From the NCBI GenBank assembly GCA_002256985.1, contig NCGO01000007.1:1-64000 (forward strand): a stretch of DNA of 64,000 nt. The letters are read 5' to 3'. Shown piece by piece: positions 19,974 through 29,152 of this stretch (positions are counted from its first letter, which is position 1; each line of letters opens with the position of its first letter). The stretch comes from Novosphingobium sp. 28-62-57 (GTDB lineage: Bacteria; Pseudomonadota; Alphaproteobacteria; Sphingomonadales; Sphingomonadaceae). The translations under genes and the position numbers were made by a program. The notes under the pieces were generated by a model that ran no database searches, was not told the DNA's origin, and saw only the letters and a program-made list of their open reading frames with translations.

Positions 19974-21881
19974 ATGATCTTTGATGACCGCCTTGAAACC
20001 GTGCTGCGTACCAACGTGGCCGGCAAAGCGGCTGCGCGCACGCAGTTGCGGCAACTGGTCGATCTGCTCGGGGTGGTGCCGGTGGCAAACTGGAACGCCC
20101 GGCACGCCGCCGCGCTGCAACGCGTCGAAGCGCTGGAATCCCAGCTTTCGGATGAAGAATGCGCCGCCGTCCTGCGCGCGGCACCGCATCGCTCGCCCAT
20201 GCTGGTCTATCATTTCGCGCAAGGTGGACCGCGCACGGCATCGGCCGCGATATCATCCGCCCGCCTGACCGACGAAGATTGGCTCGCCCTGATCCCGCGC
20301 CTGCCCACGCAAGCGCGCGGCTTTGTGCGGCACCGCAGCGATCTGGGCGAACCGGTGCGCACCTTGCTCACCCGCCACGGCATCAACGATTTTCTGCTGC
20401 CAGAACCCCAGGGCTCAGAACCGAAGCGCATGAACGCAACGGCCCATGCCGCCGCGCGCGCGGTGCTCGAACAGCAAACAGCGGTCGCCCCGGAAGCCGC
20501 TCCCGCCCCTCCCGCTGTGCCGCTCGAACCGGTCACCGCCCGCGCCCCGGAACCCGCCGAGCAGACGCCGCATCCGCTCGCCGCTATTCCCCCTGCCTCC
20601 GCCCCTGAGCAGACAGACAGTGCCGATAGCGATGACGGCATCGGCGCGATTGTTCGCCGTATCGAAGCCTTCCGTCGCAAACGGGATGCGCGCGATGCAG
20701 ACCTGCAAACGCAGGGCGTCAACGCCGCCACCTTGCGCGACGTGTCCGATGGGATCGCGCCGCGCCTGCCCTTTGCCGATGAACGCGATCCGGGACGCCC
20801 GGCTCCGGTCTGGGTCGATCTGCGCACCGATGCCGATGGCGTGGCCGTCCATGCCGCGATCGATCCCCCCGGCATGCTCGTGGGCGCGCGCGTATTCTGC
20901 GCCGATCAGGAAGCGCCAGTTCATTGCAGCACCGCGATGGCGCAGGCCTTTCGCCAGCGTCAGCCGGTTTGCGCAGGCCAGCTTCATATTGAGGGCGCCC
21001 CGGTCATTTCCGGCCATTGGCAGGCCGATGGCACGCCGCTGTTCGCCGCCGATGGGGGTCGCTTCACCGGCTATCTGCTGCGTCTGCGCCGCCCGCTGGC
21101 CGCCGTATTCGCATCAGACGCCCCATCGGAACCACTCGCCGCTGCTCCCCAGTCGAACGAAGCTGACCGGATGCGCCAGTTGCTCCATGAATTGCGCACG
21201 CCGATCAATGCGATTCAGGGCTTTGCCGAAATGATCCAGTCGCAAGCGCTGGGCACCACGCCGCACCAGTACCGCGCCATGGCCGCCAGTATCGCCGCCG
21301 ATGCCGCGCAGATCCTTGCCGGGTTCGAAGAGGTCGAACGCCTCGTCAAACTGGAAAGCCATGTCCTGATGCTCGAACCGGGCGAAGCGGATGCAACGGC
21401 GGTCATCACCCGGCTGGTCGATCAATTCACGCCAGTGCTGGCCGCCCGCAATGTGCGCCTCTCGCTCAATCTGACCGGCGATCCGCTTCCCGTTGCGATG
21501 GCGGCAGACGAACTGGAACGTGCAAGCTGGCGCGTGCTGTCGGTCATCGCTGCCAGCGTGGCTCCCGGCGAGCGGCTGACGATAGCGCTGCAACCCGATG
21601 AAGCGCAGGCACAGTTGATGCTGTCGCTCCCGGCGGCGCTCTACCGGCTGGATGATGCTACCTTGTTCGCCCCCGATGCCAGCGGCACCGCTGGATCATT
21701 TGCCGCCTCGGCCATGCTTGGAAGCGGCTTTGCCCTGCGCCTTGCCCGCGCCGAAGTTTCCGCCGCTGGCGGCACGCTGCTGCGCGATGGCGAACGCCTG
21801 TTGATCACCCTGCCCGCTGTGGCCGACAAAGCTGGCAGCGCTGCCCGCTTCAAAACCGGCCAATTCGCAGCCGGGGCATAG
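19974..21881 (+). CDS. Histidine kinase-like protein with degenerate ATPase
   Basis: A 635-residue protein without transmembrane segments. Residues 1-150 form an uncharacterised helical domain, 160-225 a Pro/Ala-rich linker, about 270-380 a PAS-like region (WVDLRTDADGV, SGHWQADGTPLF, YLLRLRRPLAAVF) and 395-460 the HisKA dimerisation helix with LLHELRTPINAIQGFAEMI (His405). The ATPase part keeps a glycine-rich end (GSGFALRLARAEVSAAGG), but the N-box asparagines are replaced (ELERASWRVLSVIAAS) and no DxGxG G1 box is visible. It may be phosphorylated by a partner or act as a scaffold. No response regulator is adjacent. GGAG lies 6 bases before the start. Confidence 0.82.
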   Translation: MIFDDRLETVLRTNVAGKAAARTQLRQLVDLLGVVPVANWNARHAAALQRVEALESQLSDEECAAVLRAAPHRSPMLVYHFAQGGPRTASAAISSARLTDEDWLALIPRLPTQARGFVRHRSDLGEPVRTLLTRHGINDFLLPEPQGSEPKRMNATAHAAARAVLEQQTAVAPEAAPAPPAVPLEPVTARAPEPAEQTPHPLAAIPPASAPEQTDSADSDDGIGAIVRRIEAFRRKRDARDADLQTQGVNAATLRDVSDGIAPRLPFADERDPGRPAPVWVDLRTDADGVAVHAAIDPPGMLVGARVFCADQEAPVHCSTAMAQAFRQRQPVCAGQLHIEGAPVISGHWQADGTPLFAADGGRFTGYLLRLRRPLAAVFASDAPSEPLAAAPQSNEADRMRQLLHELRTPINAIQGFAEMIQSQALGTTPHQYRAMAASIAADAAQILAGFEEVERLVKLESHVLMLEPGEADATAVITRLVDQFTPVLAARNVRLSLNLTGDPLPVAMAADELERASWRVLSVIAASVAPGERLTIALQPDEAQAQLMLSLPAALYRLDDATLFAPDASGTAGSFAASAMLGSGFALRLARAEVSAAGGTLLRDGERLLITLPAVADKAGSAARFKTGQFAAGA

Positions 21882-21892
21882 GCACAGATACG

Positions 21893-22897
21893 ATGGTCTC
21901 CCCCTTGCAAATCCTGCGCATGCCCGAAGAGAAGGATTTCGTCCGCTTCGCCCCGCAATTCGGCACGCGCTTCGTGCTGACGATCGATACCGAAGAGGAG
22001 TTTGACTGGTCCAAACCGCTCGATCGCACCAGCCACGGCCTTGCCCACGTCCCCCGCCTCGCCAAGTTTCAGCAGTTCTGCGAAGGCCTTGGCGTCGTCC
22101 CGATCTATCTGGTCGATTTTCCGGTGGCGAGCGATCCGCGCGCCAAAGAGGTCTTGTCCGATGCCGTGCGTGCCGGCCGGGCAGAAATCGGCGTTCAACT
22201 GCACCCATGGGTCAATCCCCCGCATGACGAGGACGTGACCGTCCACAACAGCTATGCCGGCAACCTGCCGCAGGAGCTTGAACGCGCCAAGTTCCGCAAG
22301 TTGCGCGATACCATCGAGAATGCCTTTGGCGTCGGCCCTGCGATCTACCGCGCCGGACGCTATGGCGTGGGGCCAAACACGGCGGCGATCCTTTCGGAAT
22401 GCGGCATTGCCATCGATACCTCGGTGCGCGCGAATTTCGATTACAGCGCCAGCGGTGGCCCAGACTTCCATCGGCATCCGTTGAAGCCATGGTGGATCGA
22501 CAAGCGCAACGGCCTGATGGAAATGCCGCTGACCACGGTCTTTGCCGGGCACCTCGCCAAGCTGGGCAAGAACCTCTACCCGTTGCTGTGGCGCGTACCG
22601 CGCATGCGCGGCGTGCTCTCGCGGCTCGGCCTGCTGGAACGCATTTCACTCACGCCCGAAGGCATCACGCTCGAAGAAGCCGTGCGCGGCATCGATGTTG
22701 CGCTTGATCTGGGCCTGCCCATGCTGGTGCTATCGTTCCACAGCCCCTCGCTCGCCCCCGGCTACACCCCTTATGTGCGCAGCGAAGACGATCTTGATCG
22801 CTTCTATGCATGGTGGCGCGGCGTCTTCGCCCACCTTGCGGCGCGTGGGGTAAAGCCCACATGCGTGCGCGAAATCATCGAAGCGGCCGAAATCTGA
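21893..22897 (+). CDS. Polysaccharide deacetylase-family protein
   Basis: A 334-residue NodB-like carbohydrate esterase. The first metal motif is VLTIDTEEEFDW (Asp32 and neighbours), the second is GVQLHPWVNPP, the third has YRAGRYGVG, and VLSFHSPSLAPG carries a C-terminal His. These are characteristic of the WalW-type sphingomonad subgroup, which acts on surface polysaccharide precursors; the substrate here is unknown. It starts 11 bp after the kinase gene and is likely cotranscribed, which hints that the kinase controls surface polysaccharide. Confidence 0.87.
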   Translation: MVSPLQILRMPEEKDFVRFAPQFGTRFVLTIDTEEEFDWSKPLDRTSHGLAHVPRLAKFQQFCEGLGVVPIYLVDFPVASDPRAKEVLSDAVRAGRAEIGVQLHPWVNPPHDEDVTVHNSYAGNLPQELERAKFRKLRDTIENAFGVGPAIYRAGRYGVGPNTAAILSECGIAIDTSVRANFDYSASGGPDFHRHPLKPWWIDKRNGLMEMPLTTVFAGHLAKLGKNLYPLLWRVPRMRGVLSRLGLLERISLTPEGITLEEAVRGIDVALDLGLPMLVLSFHSPSLAPGYTPYVRSEDDLDRFYAWWRGVFAHLAARGVKPTCVREIIEAAEI

Positions 22898-22942
22898 CCC
22901 ATCTTGCCAACAGCGCGTTCCCCTTGTAGCGGAAGCCGCGAT

Positions 22943-23019
22943 GGGCCTGTAGCTCAGTTGGTTAGAGCTGGCCGCTCATAACGGCTAGGTCGCGGGTTCA
23001 AGTCCTGCCGGGCCCACCA
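22943..23019 (+). tRNA. tRNA with CAT anticodon, probably tRNA-Ile2
   Basis: A 77-nt cloverleaf with encoded CCA: acceptor GGGCCTG pairs with CGGGCCC, D-arm GCTCAGTTGGTTAGAGC, anticodon loop CTCATAA (CAT), T-arm GCGGGTTCAAGTCCTGC. CAT occurs in initiator Met, elongator Met and the lysidine-modified Ile2 tRNA. The C4-G69 and C5-G68 acceptor pairs and the GGTCG variable loop match tRNA-Ile2 as recognised by TilS, so Ile2 is favoured; elongator Met remains possible. Confidence 0.9.
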
Positions 23020-23032
23020 TCGTCCCCAGTTT

Positions 23033-24508
23033 CTATCCTGCGCGTTCAGCACCAGTTGCCAGCCCCAGATGCTGCGCCAGTTCCTTCAGATCGCGTGACG
23101 AGCCTTCACCGATCAACCCCGGAACCTCGCTGGAAAACTGCAGCAGCCCGCCCTTGATCTCAAGCCGGGTGGCAGCAATCACATGGGCCGACCCCGCGCT
23201 CATCCGGCGGCACAGCCTTGCCGCCAGCCCCAGCGCGCGCGCATCGGCAAGATCGGCAACCGGCGCCAGCCGCGCCCACGGTTCGGGCAAGGCCGCGTCC
23301 TTCAACCCCTTGCCCACGCTGCCCCGGATCGCCGCGGCCAGCACGGCACGGCCCGCATTGTCCACGCCTACCCAGCGCTTCGCCAGCCCCCAATCGCCCG
23401 GCAGATCGCGCCGCATGTTCGGCTCCACCCGCCCCGCTGCCAGACACAGCGCCAGCGCAGCGCGGCCCAGCGGCGTGCCCGCCAGCGGCACGGCATCGGC
23501 CATCCACGCAGCAGCAGCATCAACCAGCGCCCGGTCCACCGCCATTGGCGCAACGAAGGCCATCACTCCTGAAAACAACGGATCCTGCGCCTGCACCGCG
23601 CGCGAAAGCTGGCCAAACAGCACCCCTTCGCGCAGGCCCCACGAGGAAAACACCACCCGCCCCGGCTGCAACCGCCGCAGCAGCACCGCCAGCAGCGCCG
23701 CTGCATCGGGAATGCTCGAAAGGCGGCTCGATGAAACACCCTCCACCGGCTTCACCGCCTGCCCGCGCCGCGCCAATTGCCGCGCCAGTTTCAGCGCCTC
23801 GGCGGCGTCCAGTGCAAAGCCGTGCGTGTCTTCCAGCGGCCAGTCCAGCCGCACCATCATCGCCCGGGCCAGCGCCCGCATCGGCCCACCCACCAGATAG
23901 AGCGTTACCCCCGGCTCGGCCATCCAGTCGGCCTTGGCCAGCATTTTGCCAATCTCGCGCACAAACACGCGATCACCCTTGGCGCGCAAGGCTGGCAAGC
24001 GCAGCGATCCCAGCGGCAGGCTCACCCCATGGCTGGTGCCGCCATCGGCCACGTCTACCAGCTCAAGGCTGCCGCCCCCCATGTCGCCCACGATTCCCGC
24101 CGCATCGGGAAAGGCGCCCAACACGCCCGTCGCGCTCGTCTCAGCCTCTTCCACGCCTGACAGCAGGCGCGGCTCAAAGCCGATGGCGCGGATTTTCTCC
24201 AAAAACTCCGGCCCGTTGCTGGCATCGCGTGCAGCGGCCGTAGCCACCACGTCCACGCGCGGCACGCCGGCCAGATCGATCAGTGCCTTGTACCGCCGCA
24301 GCGCCGCCAGCACGCCCGCCACCGCCTTGCCCGAAAGCTTGCCAGTTTCGGCCACATGCTTGCCAAGCTTGGCCGTGACCTTCTCGTTCAGCAGCGTCAC
24401 CGGCGCGCGCGGTGGCCCGCCATAGACCACGAGCCGCACCGTGTTCGATCCGATGTCGATGATCGCGCGCGATTGCGCCCAGTCGTAGATGCTCAGCCCT
24501 GTCTTCAC
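23033..24508 (-). CDS. ppx: Exopolyphosphatase (Ppx/GppA family)
   Basis: A 491-residue ASKHA-fold phosphatase. The phosphate-1 loop is AIIDIGSNTVRLVVYG, the second is GIVGDMGGGSLELVDV, and an HD-like C-terminal domain follows. It hydrolyses terminal phosphates of polyphosphate, or pppGpp for GppA-like members. Its GTG start directly follows the ppk stop codon (0 bp gap), so the two are translationally coupled. An internal start after residue 5 is possible. Confidence 0.92.
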   Translation of the reverse strand: MKTGLSIYDWAQSRAIIDIGSNTVRLVVYGGPPRAPVTLLNEKVTAKLGKHVAETGKLSGKAVAGVLAALRRYKALIDLAGVPRVDVVATAAARDASNGPEFLEKIRAIGFEPRLLSGVEEAETSATGVLGAFPDAAGIVGDMGGGSLELVDVADGGTSHGVSLPLGSLRLPALRAKGDRVFVREIGKMLAKADWMAEPGVTLYLVGGPMRALARAMMVRLDWPLEDTHGFALDAAEALKLARQLARRGQAVKPVEGVSSSRLSSIPDAAALLAVLLRRLQPGRVVFSSWGLREGVLFGQLSRAVQAQDPLFSGVMAFVAPMAVDRALVDAAAAWMADAVPLAGTPLGRAALALCLAAGRVEPNMRRDLPGDWGLAKRWVGVDNAGRAVLAAAIRGSVGKGLKDAALPEPWARLAPVADLADARALGLAARLCRRMSAGSAHVIAATRLEIKGGLLQFSSEVPGLIGEGSSRDLKELAQHLGLATGAERAG

Positions 24509-26737
24509 TCAACCACGGTTAGCCGCCCCGCGCCGCAACGCAAGCTTCGGCACTTTTCGTCCACGGGAAAGCGCTGCCCCGCGCCCCGAAAGCGATGGAT
24601 TGGTCATGAAATAGCCGTGCAAGTTGAACGAAGGATCACCCTTCTCGAACCGCTCATACTCGCCATCAGTCCGCAACGCCCAGCTCTGTTCGGTATCCAG
24701 CAGGTTGGCCAGCATCACCTGATCCAGAATCTGGTCATGCACGGTCGGGTTTTTCACCGGCACCAGCACTTCCACGCGCCGCCCCATGTTGCGGCTCATG
24801 CCATCGGCCGAGGAGATGAACACCCGCGCCCGCTTGTTCGGCATGCGCGCACCATTACCGAACGCCCAGATGCGGCTGTGCTCAAGGAATCGCCCGATGA
24901 TCGATTTGACCTCGATGGTTTCCGAAAGCCCCGGCACCCCCGGCTTCAAACAGCAGATCCCGCGCACCACCAGCCGGATTTCCACGCCCGCCATGCTGGC
25001 AAGGTAGAGCCGGTCGATCAGGTCCGGATCGGTCAACTGGTTCAGCTTGGCCCAGATCGTCGCGGGCCGCCCCTTGGCCGCCAGCGCAATCTCGCGGTCG
25101 ATGCATTCATAAAGCTTCTCGCGCAAGTTGATCGGGCTGATCGCCAGCAGTTCGGTCTGCTTCGGCTCGACATAGCCGGTCACGAAATTGAACAGCTGCC
25201 CGGCATCGCGCCCCATGCGCGGATCGGCGGTGAAGAATGACAGGTCGGTATAGATGCGCGCCGTCACGGGGTGATAATTGCCCGTGCCAAAGTGGCAGTA
25301 TGTGCGATAGCTCCCGCCCTCGCGCCGCACTACCAGGCTCACCTTGGCGTGGGTTTTCCAGTCCACGAAGCCATAGATCACCTGCACGCCTGCACGTTCC
25401 AACTGCGCGGCCCACAGCAGGTTCTGCTCCTCGTCAAACCGCGCTTTCAGCTCCACCACCGCGGTCACAGACTTGCCCGCCTCGGCCGCCGCAATCAGCG
25501 CGGCAATCACCGCCGATTGCTTGCCCGCACGATAGAGCGTCTGCTTGATCGCAATCACATCGGGATCAGCCGCCGCCTGCCGCAGGAAATCGATCACCAC
25601 CTCGAAACTCTCGTACGGGTGGTGGATCACCAGATCCTTCTCGCGAATGGCCGAGAAGCAATCGCCGTCATGCTCCAGAACGCGTTCGGGATAGCGCGGG
25701 TTATAGGGATCGAATTTCAGATCCTGCCGGTCCTCGTCGATCACGCTCGAAAGCCCGCTGATCGCCAGCAACCCCCGGCTCTTGATCACCAGCGCATGGT
25801 CCAGCCGCAATTGCCGCCGCAGCAGGCTTTCCGCATCGGCGTCAAAATTCTCCTGCAGGTGCAGCAGGATCACCTTGCCGCGCCGCCGCCGCTGGATGGC
25901 GGTGCGGTAATAGCGCACCAGATCCTCGGCGTCCTCTTCCAGCTCGATATCGCTGTCGCGCAGCACGCGGAACGTGCCATCGCCCAGAATCTTGAACCCC
26001 GGGAACAGCAGCGTGGCATGGCGCCGCACCAGTTCCTCAATCCCGATCCACGCCGCACTTTTGCCCGGCAGGCGCACAAAGCGCGGAAGGGCAGGCGGAA
26101 TCAGGATCATCTCGGTCACCGGTGCACCATCGGCGCTGCGCAGCAACTGGAACAGGATGCCCGTGCCCTGATTGGCGATGAACGGAAACGGATGCGCCGG
26201 ATCAATCGCCTGCGGCGTCAGCACCGGTACCACGTGTTCTTCAAAGTAATCGCGCAGCCACTCGGCCTCGGCCTTGGTCACAGCATCGTGGTCAATCAAC
26301 CGGATGTCCGCTGCGGCCAGCTCGTCCTTCAACCCCGCCAGCACATCCTGCTGCGCATCGACCAGATCCTTCACCGCCTCCAGCAGCGCGCCCAGTTGCT
26401 GCTGCGGGGTCTGCCCGTCGATCGACAGCTCGTCGATCTGCCGCCGCACCTGACCCGCGATCCCGGCCACGCGCACCATCATGAACTCGTCAAGATTATT
26501 GCCGCTGATCGACAGGAACCGCAGCCGCTCCAGCAGCGGATAATCGGCATTCACCGCCTCGGCCAGCACGCGCCGGTTGAACGCCAGCCAGCTCAGCTCG
26601 CGGTTGAAAAAGCGGTCCTGCACCGGCGGCAGATCATCGGTACTCAAAAGCGGCTCCCGTCCGTCGTCTCGTATGTCATCGGCAATGCTCGTTATCGCGG
26701 CGCGGCTGAGAAGTCTTGAACCATTTCGGTCATGCAT
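24509..26737 (-). CDS. ppk: Polyphosphate kinase 1
   Basis: A 742-residue PPK1, the usual length. Seen: N-terminal domain with FNRELSWLAFNRRVLAEA, head domain, and the catalytic C-terminal domains with ALIAAAEAGKSVTAVVELKA, the phospho-histidine segment VDWKTHAKVSLVVRRE, HFGTGNYHPVTARIYTD and the second kinase part (IWAKLNQLTDPDLIDRLY). It reversibly transfers the ATP gamma-phosphate to polyphosphate at the inner membrane. It is first in the ppk-ppx pair; the start at 26737 may be a few residues long (FNRELSW begins at about residue 44). The gap to the divergent TonB receptor holds both promoters. Confidence 0.96.
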   Translation of the reverse strand: MHDRNGSRLLSRAAITSIADDIRDDGREPLLSTDDLPPVQDRFFNRELSWLAFNRRVLAEAVNADYPLLERLRFLSISGNNLDEFMMVRVAGIAGQVRRQIDELSIDGQTPQQQLGALLEAVKDLVDAQQDVLAGLKDELAAADIRLIDHDAVTKAEAEWLRDYFEEHVVPVLTPQAIDPAHPFPFIANQGTGILFQLLRSADGAPVTEMILIPPALPRFVRLPGKSAAWIGIEELVRRHATLLFPGFKILGDGTFRVLRDSDIELEEDAEDLVRYYRTAIQRRRRGKVILLHLQENFDADAESLLRRQLRLDHALVIKSRGLLAISGLSSVIDEDRQDLKFDPYNPRYPERVLEHDGDCFSAIREKDLVIHHPYESFEVVIDFLRQAAADPDVIAIKQTLYRAGKQSAVIAALIAAAEAGKSVTAVVELKARFDEEQNLLWAAQLERAGVQVIYGFVDWKTHAKVSLVVRREGGSYRTYCHFGTGNYHPVTARIYTDLSFFTADPRMGRDAGQLFNFVTGYVEPKQTELLAISPINLREKLYECIDREIALAAKGRPATIWAKLNQLTDPDLIDRLYLASMAGVEIRLVVRGICCLKPGVPGLSETIEVKSIIGRFLEHSRIWAFGNGARMPNKRARVFISSADGMSRNMGRRVEVLVPVKNPTVHDQILDQVMLANLLDTEQSWALRTDGEYERFEKGDPSFNLHGYFMTNPSLSGRGAALSRGRKVPKLALRRGAANRG

Positions 26738-26843
26738 CTGTCAAACAAGTGACGCCATTCTGTCCCGGAAATACCACAATGCTGCAACAGCGCAGGCCTA
26801 TCTGCCCCTCACCACAACAATGTGGAACATGAGGGATCACACC

Positions 26844-29150
26844 ATGCGTATTGTCGCCGTGCTGCTTGCCAGCACCTCGCTCTTCATTGCTCCGGCCGTT
26901 GCCGCCGCACAGCAAGCCCCCGCTGCAGCAGAAGCCGCAGAAGCCGCCGCTGCTGATTCGGCTGACGCTGAAATCGTCGTCCTCGGCGCAGGCCAGACTC
27001 GCCAGGTGCAGGAACTTTCCACCCGCGAACTGACCATTCTCGCCTCGGGCACCAGCCCCTTGAAGGCGATTGAAAAGCTCCCCTCGGTCAATTTCCAGTC
27101 GGCTGACGCTTTCGGCAACTACGAATGGTCCACCCGCGTGACGATCCGCGGCTTCAACCAGAACCAGCTGGGCTTCAACCTCGATGGCATTCCGCTGGGT
27201 GACATGTCCTATGGCAACGCCAACGGCCTGCACATCAGCCGCGCGATCAGCCCTGAAAACATCGGCATCACCCGCGTGTCGCAGGGTTCGGGCTCCATCG
27301 CCGCGCAATCGACCAACAACCTTGGCGGCACGCTCGAATTCTTCTCGCTCGATCCCAAGGACACGCTCGGCGTCACCGCCAGCGGCTCCTATGGTTCGGC
27401 CAACACCTTCCGCGGCTTTGCCCGCATCGGCCTAGGCACCGAAGACGGTCTGCGCGGCTATGTTTCGGCGCAATATCAGAACGGCGACAAGTGGAAGGGT
27501 GATGGCCAGCAGCGCACCCTGATGTTCAATGCCAAGGCGATCATGCCGCTGGGCGAAGGCGTCGATCTCGATGGCTACCTCAGCTATTCAGATCGCGCCG
27601 AGCAGGACTATCACGACCTCAGCCTCGAAATGATCAATCGCCTCGGCTATGATTGGGACAACTTCGGCCCCGGTCGTTATGCCGAAGCGGTCCGGATCGC
27701 CGATATTGCTGCCAACACCGGCTACAGCGGCGTCACCCCCACCAATCTGGCTGCTGGCACCACCTACCCCGCACCGTTCATCATTGCCGACGATGCCTAT
27801 TATGACGCATCGGGCCTGCGCAAGGACACGATCGCCGCGCTCGGCCTGAACATCGCCGTGGGCGATACCGGCAAGTTCTCGATCAAGGGCTACTACCACG
27901 AGAACGACGGTCAGGGCACTTGGGGCACGCCGTACCTCGCCAGCCCATCGGGCGTGCCAATGTCCATCCGCACCACGGAATATGACATCAAGCGCAAGGG
28001 CTTTTTCGCTTCTTACGCGGCCACTTATGGCATCAACAACCTGCTGATCGGCGGCTGGTACGAAAAGAACGACTTCATCCAGTCGCGCCGGTTCTATGGC
28101 TATGAAAGCCGCACCAGCGCAGGCCGTGATCACCGCGATTTTCAGCGCAATCCGTTCTTCACGCAGTGGTCGATCGCGTTCGAAACCGACACGATCCAGT
28201 ATTACGTGTCCGACGAACTCGATCTCGGCGATCTGAAGCTCAACGTGGGCTGGAAGGGCTTTTCGGTCGATACCAACGCTTTCGCACTGGTCAACACCAA
28301 CAACCGCGCGACGGGCGATCTCAAGGTTGAAGACTGGTTCCAGCCGCACATCGGCCTGAACTACAAGTTCGGCAACGGGCTCGAAGCCTTCGCTGGCTTC
28401 ACGCAGGTAACCCGAGCCCATCAGGCTTCCACCACCGGTGGCCCGTTCTCGTCGACGCAGGCAGGCTTCGATGCGATCAAGGACACGATCAAGCCGGAAC
28501 GCTCGGACACCTATGAAGCAGGCGTTCGCTACTCCACCGGCATCATCAATGCTTCGCTGGCCGGTTACTATGTCAACTTCAGCGATCGCCTGCTGGTCAT
28601 CCCGACTTCGCTCGGCATCGTTGGCGCAACCAACGCGCTGCAGAACGTCGGCTCGGTCCGCGCGCTCGGCATCGAAGCGGCCGTGGACGTAAAGCTGCCG
28701 GGCGGCTTCGGCGCGTTCGCATCGTACAGCTACAACGACTCGACCTATCGTGACGATGTGGTCATCGCCAGCACCACCCCGCCCACGATCCAGCCGACCA
28801 AGGGCAAGACCGTGGTTGATACGCCAAAGCACCTGCTGCGCGGTGAACTGTCCTATGATAGCGACACGTTCTATGGCCGCGTCGGGGTGAACTACATGTC
28901 CAAGCGCTTCTTCAACTATCTGAACGACCGTTCGGTGGGCGCGCGGACGCTGGTCGATGCCACCATCGGCTACCGCCTCGACATCGGTCAGCGTCAGCCG
29001 GTCGAACTGCAGATCAACGGCGTGAACCTGACCAACAAGCGCTATGTCGCCACGATCGGGTCCAACGGCTTTGGCTTCAGCGGCGATAACCAGACCCTGC
29101 TCGCAGGCGCGCCGCGTCAGGTCTTCGCAACACTCAAGGTTGGCTTCTGA
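26844..29150 (+). CDS. TonB-dependent receptor
   Basis: A 768-residue outer-membrane receptor: signal peptide MRIVAVLLASTSLFIAPAVA, a short linker with EIVVLGAGQTRQ, a plug domain (LPSVNFQSADAFGNYEWSTR, RGFNQNQLGFNLDGIPLGD, VSQGSGSIAAQSTNNLGG) and a 22-strand barrel ending in GAPRQVFATLKVGF with the terminal Phe. The start at 26844 has GAGGG upstream. It is followed 2 bp later by a secreted phosphodiesterase, so the substrate may be an organic phosphate or a product released by that enzyme. It resembles the sphingomonad receptors often paired with phosphatases; the exact ligand is unknown. Confidence 0.93.
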   Translation: MRIVAVLLASTSLFIAPAVAAAQQAPAAAEAAEAAAADSADAEIVVLGAGQTRQVQELSTRELTILASGTSPLKAIEKLPSVNFQSADAFGNYEWSTRVTIRGFNQNQLGFNLDGIPLGDMSYGNANGLHISRAISPENIGITRVSQGSGSIAAQSTNNLGGTLEFFSLDPKDTLGVTASGSYGSANTFRGFARIGLGTEDGLRGYVSAQYQNGDKWKGDGQQRTLMFNAKAIMPLGEGVDLDGYLSYSDRAEQDYHDLSLEMINRLGYDWDNFGPGRYAEAVRIADIAANTGYSGVTPTNLAAGTTYPAPFIIADDAYYDASGLRKDTIAALGLNIAVGDTGKFSIKGYYHENDGQGTWGTPYLASPSGVPMSIRTTEYDIKRKGFFASYAATYGINNLLIGGWYEKNDFIQSRRFYGYESRTSAGRDHRDFQRNPFFTQWSIAFETDTIQYYVSDELDLGDLKLNVGWKGFSVDTNAFALVNTNNRATGDLKVEDWFQPHIGLNYKFGNGLEAFAGFTQVTRAHQASTTGGPFSSTQAGFDAIKDTIKPERSDTYEAGVRYSTGIINASLAGYYVNFSDRLLVIPTSLGIVGATNALQNVGSVRALGIEAAVDVKLPGGFGAFASYSYNDSTYRDDVVIASTTPPTIQPTKGKTVVDTPKHLLRGELSYDSDTFYGRVGVNYMSKRFFNYLNDRSVGARTLVDATIGYRLDIGQRQPVELQINGVNLTNKRYVATIGSNGFGFSGDNQTLLAGAPRQVFATLKVGF

Positions 29151-29152
29151 TC

